Shown one piece after another: positions 8,648 to 16,868 of a stretch of 64,000 nucleotides of DNA (its first letter is position 1; every line of letters starts with the position of its first letter). Under the pieces are notes generated by a model, which was not told the DNA's origin, made no database searches, and saw only the letters and a list, made by a program, of their open reading frames with translations. Both the position numbers and the translations under genes were made by a program. This stretch comes from Pseudomonas viridiflava (lineage in GTDB: Bacteria; Pseudomonadota; Gammaproteobacteria; Pseudomonadales; Pseudomonadaceae), in NCBI RefSeq assembly GCF_900582625.1, contig NZ_UTIQ01000001.1:558001-622000 (forward strand). The letters run 5' to 3'.

Positions 8648-9355
8648 TCAGGCCGCGTGCGCGAGGCGCGTGGAGGCTTGCAGGGCGCGGTGCAGGCGGC
8701 CTTGCAGCTCATTGCCAAAGCTGTAGAAACGCGTGCTCAGGGTTTCCACGCGGGCGGCAAAACGGTTGTAGGCGATCACCGCCGGAATGGCCGCGAACAG
8801 GCCGATGGCGGTGGCGATCAGCGCTTCGGCAATGCCCGGCGCCACAGTGCCGAGCGTGGCCTGCTGCACCTGCGACAACCCGATAAACGAATTCATAATC
8901 CCCCACACCGTACCAAACAGGCCGATGTACGGGCTCACCGAGCCGACGGTGGCGAGAAAGGCCAAGCCCTTCTCCAAGCGCTCCTGCTCCTCGCTGATGC
9001 TCACCAGCAAGCGACGCTCCACGCCATCCACCACCGCTTCAGGCGTAATGCCGGGCTCGCGGCGCAGGTGGCTGTATTCGCTAAAACCTTCGTGAAAAAT
9101 GCGCTGTAGGCAGGCGTCGTCGTCGGCGTTTTCACCGCTGTCGCGGTGCAGTTGCGCCAGGTCGTTGCTGTTGCGAAAGCGCAGTTGAAACGCTTTAAGC
9201 AGGCGCTCGGTACGACCCAGCAACAGGCTGCGCTGCACGATCAGGTACCAGCTGACCAACGAGGCCAGCAGCAGAATCAGCATCACGCCTTTAACCAGCA
9301 GCGAGGCATCGTTGATCAGGCTCCAGACGCTCATCTGTTCGAGGGTGCTGTGCAT
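8648..9355 (-). CDS. exbB: ExbB/TolQ-family proton channel subunit
   Basis: A 235-residue MotA/TolQ/ExbB-family protein with three membrane segments: about 20-40 (VMLILLLASLVSWYLIV), 140-165 (VGSVSPYIGLFGTVWGIM) and 180-200 (AEALIATAIGLFAAIPAVIAY). The signature GLFGTVWGIM and AEALIATAIGL are those of the family. It forms the pentameric proton channel that energises TonB. Length and the WSLINDASLLVKGVM start look more TolQ-like than classic ExbB; genomic context (receptor, phytase, tonB) supports an ExbB function. It lies 87 bases downstream of the phytase gene. Confidence 0.9.
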   Translation of the reverse strand: MHSTLEQMSVWSLINDASLLVKGVMLILLLASLVSWYLIVQRSLLLGRTERLLKAFQLRFRNSNDLAQLHRDSGENADDDACLQRIFHEGFSEYSHLRREPGITPEAVVDGVERRLLVSISEEQERLEKGLAFLATVGSVSPYIGLFGTVWGIMNSFIGLSQVQQATLGTVAPGIAEALIATAIGLFAAIPAVIAYNRFAARVETLSTRFYSFGNELQGRLHRALQASTRLAHAA

Positions 9356-9442
9356 GGTGCGGCTCCTTCTTTTCTAACCCCGCCGTGGCGGGGTGGTGAT
9401 CGGCTATTCGATTACGTGGATGTTGCGAACTGATGACAGCGC

Positions 9443-11392
9443 CTACGGCAGGCGCAGCGCCTTGGCGACATCACTCCAGGGCACCAGCTTGAAGTTCTGC
9501 GTGCTCTCGGGCATGCGCTTGCGGCCGTCTTGCACCACCAGCAACCCCTCACTCCAGGCACCGCCGAGGTTGGCGCCAGTCACTTCCAGGCCATCGGTTT
9601 CCGAGGCGCCGTCGATGCCCAATGCACCGTTGAGGCCGACGCGAAACGCGCCGCGCACGGCAAACGGCGGCTGCGCATCGAGCAGCACATAGCTGTCGTT
9701 GCCCTGGCTCGACACCACCAGGTAATTGCCGCGCGGCCCTTGGTACAGGCCCATGCCTTCAACGTCGGCCTTGAGCACATCGCCAACCCTGAGCACGCTG
9801 GTCAGCTCGCCCGAGGCGTCTGGGCGCGCGGCCACCGTCCACACGCCGACATCTTCCTCGCCAATAAACAAACGCTGCTGACGGTCATCGGCGACGCAGC
9901 CTTCGGGCTGGCTGTCGACCTTGAAGCGGCGCACCTGCTGGCCCTGAATCTGGCCCTGCACGTCGCTCAGGCGGTATTGCAGAAAGGTGCCGTCCTTGCC
10001 GTTGGCAAACGCATACAGCTCGCCGGGCGCCGGCTGGAACAGACAGATGCCGTAGATTTCCGCCAGCGGCGTGCGAACCTCGCCGGCCTCACGCAGCGCA
10101 CCCGTGGCGCGGTCGATGGCGAACAGGCTGATGCTGTTGCGATCGCGATTGCTGGCCACTGCCAGGTCAATCGGTTTACCCGCGAGCGTGAAACCGGCGC
10201 GCACATCGACGTTGTTCAAGCGCCCCACGGGTAGTTCTTGCAGCAAGCGACCATCGAGGTCGTAGGCCAACAGGCCCTGCTTTTTGTTGGTGCCGAGCAC
10301 GCGGGACAGGTGCGGCTGCGTCGGATGCAGCCACACGGCCGGATCATCCGCGGCATCACCCTGGCGCCCGACCGGTTCGGTCTGGCGCAGCGCCGAGACA
10401 TTGGGCAAACGCGGCGGTAAGGGTTGCGGTGTCGGCTTCCAGTTGAGCTGGCCGTGATAGATGCGTTTTTGCTCGCCGTCTTCCACAAGCAATTCCAGGC
10501 CGTTGGCAGTCACGCGGGCGTCGAGGCGCTCGGGCTCCGTGAGGCCATCGAGGTGCAGGCTGGCGACGCTTTTCCACTGCTCGGCGTCTTGCTGATACAG
10601 ATTCAACGTGGCGCTTTCGGCGTCCAACGCCACCAAGCCGCCGGGCAGGCTGACCATCGCTTGCGGGCTGCCGGCCAGGCTGCCGAACGGCGCGCGCATA
10701 TCCACCGGCACGCGTGCGGTATCGGCTTCCGGCGCCGCCGAGAACGCCCACAGGCCGACGTTTTCTTCGTTCACATACAGGCGATTGGCGGCGTCATCGG
10801 CATGGCAATACTCGGCGCCCGGTGGCGTTGGCAGGCCACGCAGGCGCAGCGGTTCCTTGTTCATGCGTGCGCCGCTGCCCACTAGCCATTGCTCGCCCTT
10901 ACCGTCTTCGCCGAGCAGAAACAGGTGCAGGTTGGCGGCTTCGTCGCGGTACAGGCACAGGCCCGACACCGCGTAATCGCGCGCCGGCAACAACAGCGGT
11001 TTGCCCCACTCACGCGTGCGCGGGTCGAGCACCACCAATGCCGCTTGTTGGGTGGCGCCGTCGACGCTGGCCACCAGCACGTCGTTGCCCAGAGAGCGGC
11101 TGTCGAGCCCGCTATAAGCGCCCGGCAAACGTGCCAGCTCGGCGCCGTCGCCGGTCAGCAACAGCAAACCATTGCGCTCGCTGGCGGCCAGGCGCAGGTC
11201 GCTGCCGTCGCGTACATCGGCCGGCAGAAAGCGCACGTCTTCGGCCTTCACTTTGGCCGACGCGCCCCAGGGCGACAGGCTCACGGTTGGCTTGGTTTCG
11301 GATGTTTTCGGCAGACCATCGCAGCCCGCCAGCAGCAACGCGGCGGCCAGCAAGGTGGGAGCAAACCAGGGGGTGCTAAACAACGGTGTCAT
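9443..11392 (-). CDS. Beta-propeller phytase, two-domain lipoprotein
   Basis: A 649-residue 3-phytase-type protein that would remove phosphates from phytate in a calcium-dependent manner. The signal ends in LLAGC, with Cys24 as a lipobox cysteine, so it is probably anchored to a membrane. Residues about 340-649 form the canonical beta-propeller phytase domain, with DAADDPAVWLHP, NKKQGLLAYDLDG, ASNRDRN, EGCVADDRQQRLFIGEED and DVEGMGLY. Residues about 40-330 look like a second, decayed propeller (YCHADDAANRLYVNEENVG mirrors the C-terminal EGCVADD motif). Two-domain phytases of this kind are known. It sits 63 bases after the receptor gene and is presumably co-transcribed with it. Confidence 0.92.
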   Translation of the reverse strand: MTPLFSTPWFAPTLLAAALLLAGCDGLPKTSETKPTVSLSPWGASAKVKAEDVRFLPADVRDGSDLRLAASERNGLLLLTGDGAELARLPGAYSGLDSRSLGNDVLVASVDGATQQAALVVLDPRTREWGKPLLLPARDYAVSGLCLYRDEAANLHLFLLGEDGKGEQWLVGSGARMNKEPLRLRGLPTPPGAEYCHADDAANRLYVNEENVGLWAFSAAPEADTARVPVDMRAPFGSLAGSPQAMVSLPGGLVALDAESATLNLYQQDAEQWKSVASLHLDGLTEPERLDARVTANGLELLVEDGEQKRIYHGQLNWKPTPQPLPPRLPNVSALRQTEPVGRQGDAADDPAVWLHPTQPHLSRVLGTNKKQGLLAYDLDGRLLQELPVGRLNNVDVRAGFTLAGKPIDLAVASNRDRNSISLFAIDRATGALREAGEVRTPLAEIYGICLFQPAPGELYAFANGKDGTFLQYRLSDVQGQIQGQQVRRFKVDSQPEGCVADDRQQRLFIGEEDVGVWTVAARPDASGELTSVLRVGDVLKADVEGMGLYQGPRGNYLVVSSQGNDSYVLLDAQPPFAVRGAFRVGLNGALGIDGASETDGLEVTGANLGGAWSEGLLVVQDGRKRMPESTQNFKLVPWSDVAKALRLP

Positions 11393-11455
11393 TCACGGTG
11401 TCCTTAAACAAAACGCACACGCCACAGCGCCCCGCACGGGGGCGCGCGGGCTGGA

Positions 11456-13963
11456 TCAGAAGTGGGTGAAGGTCAGGCCGAGCTTGTAAGTCGGGCCGTA
11501 TTCCTCGTACTGCGCGTTGTAGGAACGGCTGCCGGTGTACACGTAGTACGACTCGTCGGTGAGGTTTTGCGCCTCGAACGACAGTTGCAGGTTCTTGGTC
11601 AGGAAATAGCGCGCGGTGAAGTCGACAAAGGTTTGATCGTCCACGTGCAGGTCGTGGGCTTTGTCGTCGACCGAAGCGACTTCGAACAGGTAGTCGGATT
11701 TGTAGTTGGCCGACAGGCGCAGGCTGAGCGTGTCGTTTTCCCAACCGAGCATCAGGTTGCCGACGCTGTCGGACTGAAACGGCAAGTCGATATCGCGCTT
11801 TTGCCCCTGCCCTTCAATCTGCGCATCGGAGCGGCTGAAGGTGGCGTTGGCGCCCATCAGCAAGCCATTCCAGGGCGCCGGCAGGCTGCTGAACTTCTGC
11901 TGCCAGGCCAATTCCAGGCCGTACAGATCGGCGCTGTTGCCGTTGGCGAAGGTGTTGGCCTGATCGAACGCTGCCCAGCGGCCGGTGCCGGCCAGGTCGG
12001 TGTTGTAGACGAAGTTTTCGATGTCTTTGTAGAACACGAAGGCCGAGACCACGCCGTCGTCATTCAGGTAGTGCTCGATGCCCAAATCGAAGTTGCTCGA
12101 CTCCAGCGCATCGAGATCCGGGTTGCCGAATTCGGCTTCGTCGCCATCAATCACAAACCCCGGCGCCAGTTGCTCGAAGGTCGGGCGCACGACGGTGTTG
12201 GTCCAGGCGAAACGCACCTGGGTTTGCTTGTCGATCTGGTAGCGCACGTGCAGGCCCGGCAGCCAGTGGTCGTACTTTCTGTCGGCTTCGCTGGAGACGA
12301 AATCGCCGTCTTCAATGCCGGTGCCTTTGGCTTTGAACTCGGTGCCCTCGTAGCGCAGGCCGGCGATGATGCGCCAGTCGTCGACGTCGACGGTGTGCAT
12401 CAGGTACGCGGCGTTGATGTCTTCGCTCATGTCGAAGTCGTTTACCCGCGACTGTTCCTCGTCGTAAAACTCGCTGCGGTCCAGCCGACCGAGCAGGTTT
12501 TTGATCGAGCCGGCGCTGATGCCGGGGCCGAAATTGTCCAGACCGTAGTGCACGGTGCCCTTGGTGAATTGAGTCAGCGACAACTCGTCGTCAGTGATGC
12601 CAAAGTCGTCGAAGTCCTCATACGCCCAGCTGTCGGTGTCGTTGTCTTTGTCGCGGCGGCTGAGTTTGCCGCCGAACTTCACCTGCGCCGTGTTGCCGGC
12701 CAGCTCGTAGTCGCGGGCGAAATCGAGCTTGATGTTTTTCTCGGTGTCGGTGGTGTTCTGCTCTTCCCACTCCACGCTGTCGAGTTCGAAATTAGCCGGG
12801 TTGTAGAAGTCGCTGCCAATGTTCAAACGTGGTTTGCGCGTGCTGCTAAAGCCGCTGTCGGCGAAATCGTCGGTGCCCTCAAACGTGGCCGAGGCGATAT
12901 GGCCGGGGCTGTCTTCGCTGGACTCGCTCCAGCCGGCCTGGGCGTTGATGGTCCAGTCGCCACGCAGGTGCTCGCTGCCGAGCACGTAGCTCTGAATCTT
13001 TTGCGTCTCCTCACGGCTTTTCAGCTCGCGCCAGCCTTCGCTTTCGCCCAGCTCGCCAGCGGCTTGCGCGTCGGCAAATTCGACGCCGGCGGCGTTGCGG
13101 GTTTCGCTGTCTTTGTAGCGGCTGTAAAGGGTGCGCAGGTAATAGCTGTTGTAGTCGTCGGCCTGGTAGTCGAAGTTCAAGCCCAGGCCGGTGCGCTCGC
13201 GGGTGATGTCGTAGTCGCGCTGTTCGAATTCTTCCAGCTTGGCGCCATCGGTGAAGTCCCAGGCGCCGCCGGTTTCGACATTGTCGGAGCCAAAGTCACG
13301 CTTGCCCCAGCTCACCGCTGCCGCCACGCCAAAGTTGTTGGTGCCCTCGCCCAGGCTGAAACGGTCGCTTACTGCGCCGGACACTTTCGGGCTGTTCTGG
13401 CCGGTGTTGTCGTCGTGACTGCCCTCGACGCTGCCGGTGTAGAACAGGCCTTTATGGTCGAACGCGGAAAGACTTTGGACCTCGATGGTGCCGCCGAGGG
13501 AGTTGGCGTCCATGTCCGGGGTAAGGGTTTTGATCACGCTCAGCGACTGCACCAGCTCGGAAGGCAGCACGTCCAACGCCACCGCGCGGGTGCCGCTGTT
13601 GGGCGAGGGAATCAGCGTGCCGTTGATGCTCACGCTGTTCAGGTCTGGCCCCAGCCCGCGCACGCTGACAAACCGCCCCTCGCCCTGGTCGCGCTCCACG
13701 CTCACACCCGGCAACCGCTGCGCCGCTTCAGCGACGTTCTCATCAGGCAACTGGGCGACGCCGTCGGCACTGACCACGCTTTTCACGGCATCGGAGGTGC
13801 GCTGCTCTTTGATCGCTTTGTCCATGCTCACGGCCTGGCCGACCACGTTGACGTGCTCGGTCTCCGACGGCTCGACGGCGCACGCGGCGCTGGCGGCCAT
13901 CGCCAGGGTTAGCGCACTAAGGGCATGCCCGGCGCGGCGGGCGTGGCGAAAACTTCTGGTCAT
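11456..13963 (-). CDS. TonB-dependent outer-membrane receptor
   Basis: An 835-residue TonB-dependent receptor. A signal peptide (ALSALTLAMAASAACA) is followed by a TonB-box-like stretch (EHVNVVGQA), a plug domain (about 45-190; QLPDENVAEAAQRLPGVSVE, FVSVRGLGPDLNSVSINGT) and a 22-strand barrel ending with aromatic Phe. The plug resembles the TonB-dependent receptor class common in Xanthomonas and Caulobacter and not siderophore receptors with an extra signalling domain. It is first gene of the minus-strand cluster, with a Pho-box-like site 62 bases before its ATG. Linkage to a phytase suggests transport of phytate or its partly dephosphorylated products; the ligand is inferred. Confidence 0.92.
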   Translation of the reverse strand: MTRSFRHARRAGHALSALTLAMAASAACAVEPSETEHVNVVGQAVSMDKAIKEQRTSDAVKSVVSADGVAQLPDENVAEAAQRLPGVSVERDQGEGRFVSVRGLGPDLNSVSINGTLIPSPNSGTRAVALDVLPSELVQSLSVIKTLTPDMDANSLGGTIEVQSLSAFDHKGLFYTGSVEGSHDDNTGQNSPKVSGAVSDRFSLGEGTNNFGVAAAVSWGKRDFGSDNVETGGAWDFTDGAKLEEFEQRDYDITRERTGLGLNFDYQADDYNSYYLRTLYSRYKDSETRNAAGVEFADAQAAGELGESEGWRELKSREETQKIQSYVLGSEHLRGDWTINAQAGWSESSEDSPGHIASATFEGTDDFADSGFSSTRKPRLNIGSDFYNPANFELDSVEWEEQNTTDTEKNIKLDFARDYELAGNTAQVKFGGKLSRRDKDNDTDSWAYEDFDDFGITDDELSLTQFTKGTVHYGLDNFGPGISAGSIKNLLGRLDRSEFYDEEQSRVNDFDMSEDINAAYLMHTVDVDDWRIIAGLRYEGTEFKAKGTGIEDGDFVSSEADRKYDHWLPGLHVRYQIDKQTQVRFAWTNTVVRPTFEQLAPGFVIDGDEAEFGNPDLDALESSNFDLGIEHYLNDDGVVSAFVFYKDIENFVYNTDLAGTGRWAAFDQANTFANGNSADLYGLELAWQQKFSSLPAPWNGLLMGANATFSRSDAQIEGQGQKRDIDLPFQSDSVGNLMLGWENDTLSLRLSANYKSDYLFEVASVDDKAHDLHVDDQTFVDFTARYFLTKNLQLSFEAQNLTDESYYVYTGSRSYNAQYEEYGPTYKLGLTFTHF

Positions 13964-14024
13964 CGGTAACTCCCCAAGAGGCCGGCAGGAACCGGCAAGT
14001 GGAGCGACACGCTAGGCAGCGGCC

Positions 14025-14042
14025 ATGACGCTTCTGTGACAG
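14025..14042 (-). promoter_or_regulatory. Candidate Pho box (PhoB operator) upstream of the TonB receptor
   Basis: On the minus strand the site reads CTGTCACAGAAGCGTCAT. The known Pho box is two CTGTCAT direct repeats spaced by four bases. Here the first repeat matches 6 of 7 and the second 5 of 7, with the correct 11-base period. It lies 62 bases upstream of the receptor start, where a PhoB-activated promoter would be expected. This is a match by eye and PhoB binding is inferred. Confidence 0.6.
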
Positions 14043-14269
14043 CACCAGCCGCCAGCCCAGTAAAACCGGGGGTTTGGCGCGGTTAACGGGTGCAAATGGG
14101 CTGAAATGACCCGCCGTTTTCCGGCCACGGGCCACGGCTTATGGCGGCGCGGCGCCGTGGAGTAAAAAAACCGCACGAATGCCTGAGCCCAATTGACCTC
14201 CCCCGCTGCAACCTGAGCGTCATAAAGCGCTGGTTAGCTGAGCGGCATCAGTTCGGCGACCTGGCTTCT

Positions 14270-14334
14270 TGTAGGAGAGGCTTTAGCCTCGATGCGCTTG
14301 CGTTAAGAGCATCGAGGCTAAAGCCTCTCCTACA
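14270..14334. repeat. REP-type extragenic palindrome, 26-bp perfect inverted repeat
   Basis: The arms 14270-14295 and 14309-14334 are perfect reverse complements, beginning tgtaggagaggctttagc, with a 13-base loop. The gtaggag...ggctttagcc core is typical of Pseudomonas REP elements arranged as a pair. It lies 35 bases before the GGDEF gene start, so it could fold in the mRNA leader. Confidence 0.8.
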
Positions 14335-14369
14335 GGGACTCGGGTTCGCCGCCTTCCGGGAGCCCGTCG

Positions 14370-15284
14370 ATGTCCAACCTTCTTCATCACCACCGCCTCA
14401 AACTTACGGCCCTTTTCCTCGCTGCCAACCTCGGCTTGCTCTTGCACCTGGCGGCGGGCGATTTGAAGGCGATGGCCGAATGGGTGTGGCTCGACCTGAT
14501 CGGCGAAGGCGGTTCGGCGTTGTTGGCGCTGGTCTGGCTGGGGCTGATCCTGAAAAGCCGCCCGGCCGGACGGGTGACCAACCTGCTCGCCATCGGCCTG
14601 AGCTGCGTGTTCTTTTCCTGGTGGATCGACCTGCTCGACGAATTTATTCGCCTGCCCGACAGCGTGGTGTGGGATCACTGGCTGGAGTCAGGGCCGATGC
14701 CCGTCGGCTTGCTATTTCTGACCTACGGCATCTACCACTGGCACCACGAACAACTGGCCATTTCTCAGCAAATGGAAAAGCGTGAGCGCCTGTTCCGCGA
14801 ACACCGGCTGTTCGACAAACTCACGCCGCTGGGCGGTGCCGACTACCTGCGTCGGCAACTGCAATTGAGCGTGCAACACAGCGCCCAGGCGCAACAGCCA
14901 CTGTCGTTGGTGGTGGTGGATATCAACAATTTCGACGGCATCAACCAGCGCTACGGCCACGACGAAGGCGACCGCGTGCTGCAAGCCATGACCCAGCTGC
15001 TGTTGCTCAACGTGCGCCAACAAGACCTGCTTTGCCGCCTGGCTGGCGACCGCTTTGTGGTGCTGCTGCCGGCCACCGGCGAAACCCTGGCCACGCAGTT
15101 CGCCGGCGAGTTGGCCGAGGCCGTGCGGCACCTGGCGCATAAGTCGCGCCAGCACGGCGAACGCATTCAACTGAGCGCAACGGTCGCCACGGTCATGGCC
15201 CTGCAGGAAACCCCGGACAGCCTGCTGCAACGGCTCAACCTGGCGCTGGCCAAAGCCAAGCGGCCGTTGGCCCTGAGCGCGTGA
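14370..15284 (+). CDS. Membrane protein with degenerate GGDEF domain
   Basis: A 304-residue protein with about four N-terminal membrane helices (residues 10-130) and a C-terminal GGDEF-fold domain (about 145-300). Fold markers remain (SLVVVDINNFDGINQRYGHDEGDRVLQ). The catalytic loop is AGDRF at 225-229 instead of GGDEF/GGEEF, and the usual LTGLxNR stretch is LTPLGGADYL. It is therefore probably unable to make cyclic di-GMP and may act as a binding or scaffolding protein. The AraC-type regulator starts 8 bases after its stop, so the two are almost certainly one operon. The ATG at 14370 follows ggagcccgtcg, and is the first start that includes the membrane region. Confidence 0.82.
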   Translation: MSNLLHHHRLKLTALFLAANLGLLLHLAAGDLKAMAEWVWLDLIGEGGSALLALVWLGLILKSRPAGRVTNLLAIGLSCVFFSWWIDLLDEFIRLPDSVVWDHWLESGPMPVGLLFLTYGIYHWHHEQLAISQQMEKRERLFREHRLFDKLTPLGGADYLRRQLQLSVQHSAQAQQPLSLVVVDINNFDGINQRYGHDEGDRVLQAMTQLLLLNVRQQDLLCRLAGDRFVVLLPATGETLATQFAGELAEAVRHLAHKSRQHGERIQLSATVATVMALQETPDSLLQRLNLALAKAKRPLALSA

Positions 15285-15291
15285 GGCAGCC

Positions 15292-16326
15292 ATGACCGTG
15301 CCCTGCCCCTGGTACGAATGCGACAGCCGCATCATCGCCGCGCATCAGCAGCCGGCAACGTTGATCGAGCTGTGCCTGTCGCGCGGCATCGACAGCCACC
15401 GACTGCTGCGCGGCACCGGCTTGTTCGTGGAAGACGTGCCCAACGCCGAGACGCTGATCAGCCCCACGCAATTTCTCACCCTGATCGACAACGCCCAGCG
15501 CTTGCTGGGCGCTGACGACTCCAGCTTTCTATTCGGCCAACGCCTGCTGCCCGGCCACCACGGCGCTGCCAGCCAGGCCTTGGCGCTGGCCAATAATCTG
15601 CAACAAGCCTTGGAACTGCTCGGCGAATTACGCGCCCTGCTCTCGCCCCTGCTGAGCCCGCGCTTATTGCTGGATGAACAGCACGCCTATGTGTACTGGC
15701 TCGACAGCTGCGGCGCCGGCAGCCAGTCGCGGTTTCTGCTCGAAGCCAACATGACCGCGGTGGTCGCCATGAGTCGGCGTCTGGGCGGTGAGCACCTGCC
15801 CTGGCAATGCCACTTCCGCCAGGCGCCGCCGCGCTATATCGAGCAGTACTGGGTCAACCTTGGCGAAGACCTGCACTTCAACCGGCCCTACAACCTGCTG
15901 CGCCTGCCACGCGAATACCTCACCCGCGCCTGGCCGCAAACCGTGCAAAGCACCGCGCAGGTCGCCTGCCAACAAGCGCGTCAGCAGTTGCATGACTTGG
16001 GTGCCGAGGCGAGTTTGCTCGACACCTTGCAACGCTGGTTATTTCGCCACGTACGCGAAGCGCCCAACCTCGACCATGCGGCGGCAGCTTTTGCCATGAG
16101 CCCGGCCACGCTGAAACGCAAACTGCACAAACATGGCACCAGCTATCAGGAACAGCACGACCAGATTCGGATGTTGGTGGCGTTGTATCTGTATCAGTTG
16201 AAGGGCTACAGCAATGACGAAGTGGCCAGTCATTTGCGGTTTCACGATGCGACGAATTTTCGGCGCTCGTTTAAGCGTTGGACGGGGCTGGCGCCCAGTG
16301 CATTGTTGGCGGTGTTGCGGGGGTGA
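15292..16326 (+). CDS. AraC-family regulator with arabinose-binding-type N-domain
   Basis: A 344-residue AraC regulator. Residues about 20-210 match the larger N-terminal domain found in OruR/ArgR-like and VirS-like proteins (IIAAHQQPATLIELCLSRGI, GLFVEDVPNAETLISPTQFL). The C-terminal part (about 235-340) holds two helix-turn-helix units (DHAAAAFAMSPATLKRKLHKHG; SNDEVASHLRFHDATNFRRS, FKRWTG). It is translated 8 bases after the degenerate GGDEF gene, implying shared expression and perhaps a functional link. Its target is unknown. Confidence 0.88.
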   Translation: MTVPCPWYECDSRIIAAHQQPATLIELCLSRGIDSHRLLRGTGLFVEDVPNAETLISPTQFLTLIDNAQRLLGADDSSFLFGQRLLPGHHGAASQALALANNLQQALELLGELRALLSPLLSPRLLLDEQHAYVYWLDSCGAGSQSRFLLEANMTAVVAMSRRLGGEHLPWQCHFRQAPPRYIEQYWVNLGEDLHFNRPYNLLRLPREYLTRAWPQTVQSTAQVACQQARQQLHDLGAEASLLDTLQRWLFRHVREAPNLDHAAAAFAMSPATLKRKLHKHGTSYQEQHDQIRMLVALYLYQLKGYSNDEVASHLRFHDATNFRRSFKRWTGLAPSALLAVLRG

Positions 16327-16337
16327 AGGTCAAGGGC

Positions 16338-16362
16338 ATCGCGGCTGAAGCCGCTCCCACAA
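16338..16362. repeat. Single REP unit
   Basis: The sequence gcggctgaagccgctcccac just after the AraC stop codon matches one arm of the REP pair seen at 20513-20576. The short internal palindrome gcggctgaagccgc can form a hairpin. Confidence 0.7.
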
Positions 16363-16608
16363 GATCAGCGGCAGAGTCAAACTTGTTGTTGATCTGCTCT
16401 TGATCCGCTTTTGATCTGGCTTGTGATTTACCCCGCACCGTTCATCGCAGGCCGAGTGGAGTCGACGTGGAGGGGGTTGAGCGGCCGGGAGCCGCGAAAG
16501 GCGTGTCGGGCCAAGGATGGCCCGTCTCGCCGTGCCCCCGGAACGGCGACGGAACGAGGGAACCCGCAGCGCAGCGGAGGGCCAAGGTAGGGGCTAGACC
16601 TTTTGGTT

Positions 16609-16631
16609 ACTTTTGTGGCAATGACAAAAGT
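16609..16631. repeat. Short perfect palindrome acttttgt/acaaaagt
   Basis: Eight-base perfect arms around a seven-base loop, within the repeat-rich spacer. It immediately precedes the first copy of the 53-base direct repeat and probably marks the end of the multicopy element. Confidence 0.6.
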
Positions 16632-16633
16632 GA

Positions 16634-16827
16634 CTCGCGCGTAAGGCGCGAAACAAAAACGTCCAGCACACGCGCAAATGAATACCTTCGCCGATCCACC
16701 GTGTACGGCTTGAAATACTGGATCCCCGCGTTCGCGAGGATGACGGAGGATCTGATAACGAGCGCGGTAGAGAGCTCGCGCGTAAGGCACGAAACAAAAA
16801 CCCTCAGCACACTCGGTAATGAATACC
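16634..16827. repeat. 53-base imperfect direct repeat, two copies
   Basis: Copies lie at 16634-16686 and 16775-16827. Both begin ctcgcgcgtaaggc, share gaaacaaaaac and end aatgaatacc, with scattered differences. The 88 bases between them include tggatccccgcgttcgcgag, another motif that recurs in proteobacterial genomes. No open frame of interest is inside. Confidence 0.75.
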
Positions 16828-16868
16828 ACCACACCTCACAGCGTTGGGCTTCGCCTATGGCACAACCC

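Larger units (their letters stand above)
13964..14369. other. Divergent spacer between TonB receptor and GGDEF gene
   Basis: This 406-base gap holds the Pho-box-like site near the receptor and a 26-bp inverted repeat near the GGDEF gene. No additional gene is supported; the frame open from 14141 on the plus strand reads like noncoding translation and runs through the GGDEF gene in another frame. Confidence 0.6.
16327..16868. other. Repeat-rich intergenic region, no gene
   Basis: This 542-base gap between the AraC gene and the convergent lapC-like gene holds only repeat material: a single REP unit, a stretch from about 16464 resembling a sequence found many times in Pseudomonas genomes (gccgggagccgcgaaaggc ... 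ggttacttttgtggc), a palindrome, a direct repeat and a tggatccccgcgttcgcg motif near 16720. Frames open through it (for example 16467-18005) run antisense into lapC and are not believed. Confidence 0.65.

Noticed and set aside
9377..9442. Possible second Pho box between phytase and exbB
   Set aside because: One perfect CTGTCAT half-site is present on the minus strand, but the second repeat at the 11-base period matches only 2 of 7 positions.
11462..13912. 816-codon plus-strand open frame opposite the TonB receptor
   Set aside because: Antisense shadow; the receptor on the minus strand has complete plug and barrel motifs, and this frame has none.
14141..14785. 214-codon plus-strand frame overlapping the degenerate GGDEF gene
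   Set aside because: It overlaps the membrane-GGDEF gene in another frame, crosses the REP palindrome, and shows no family residues.
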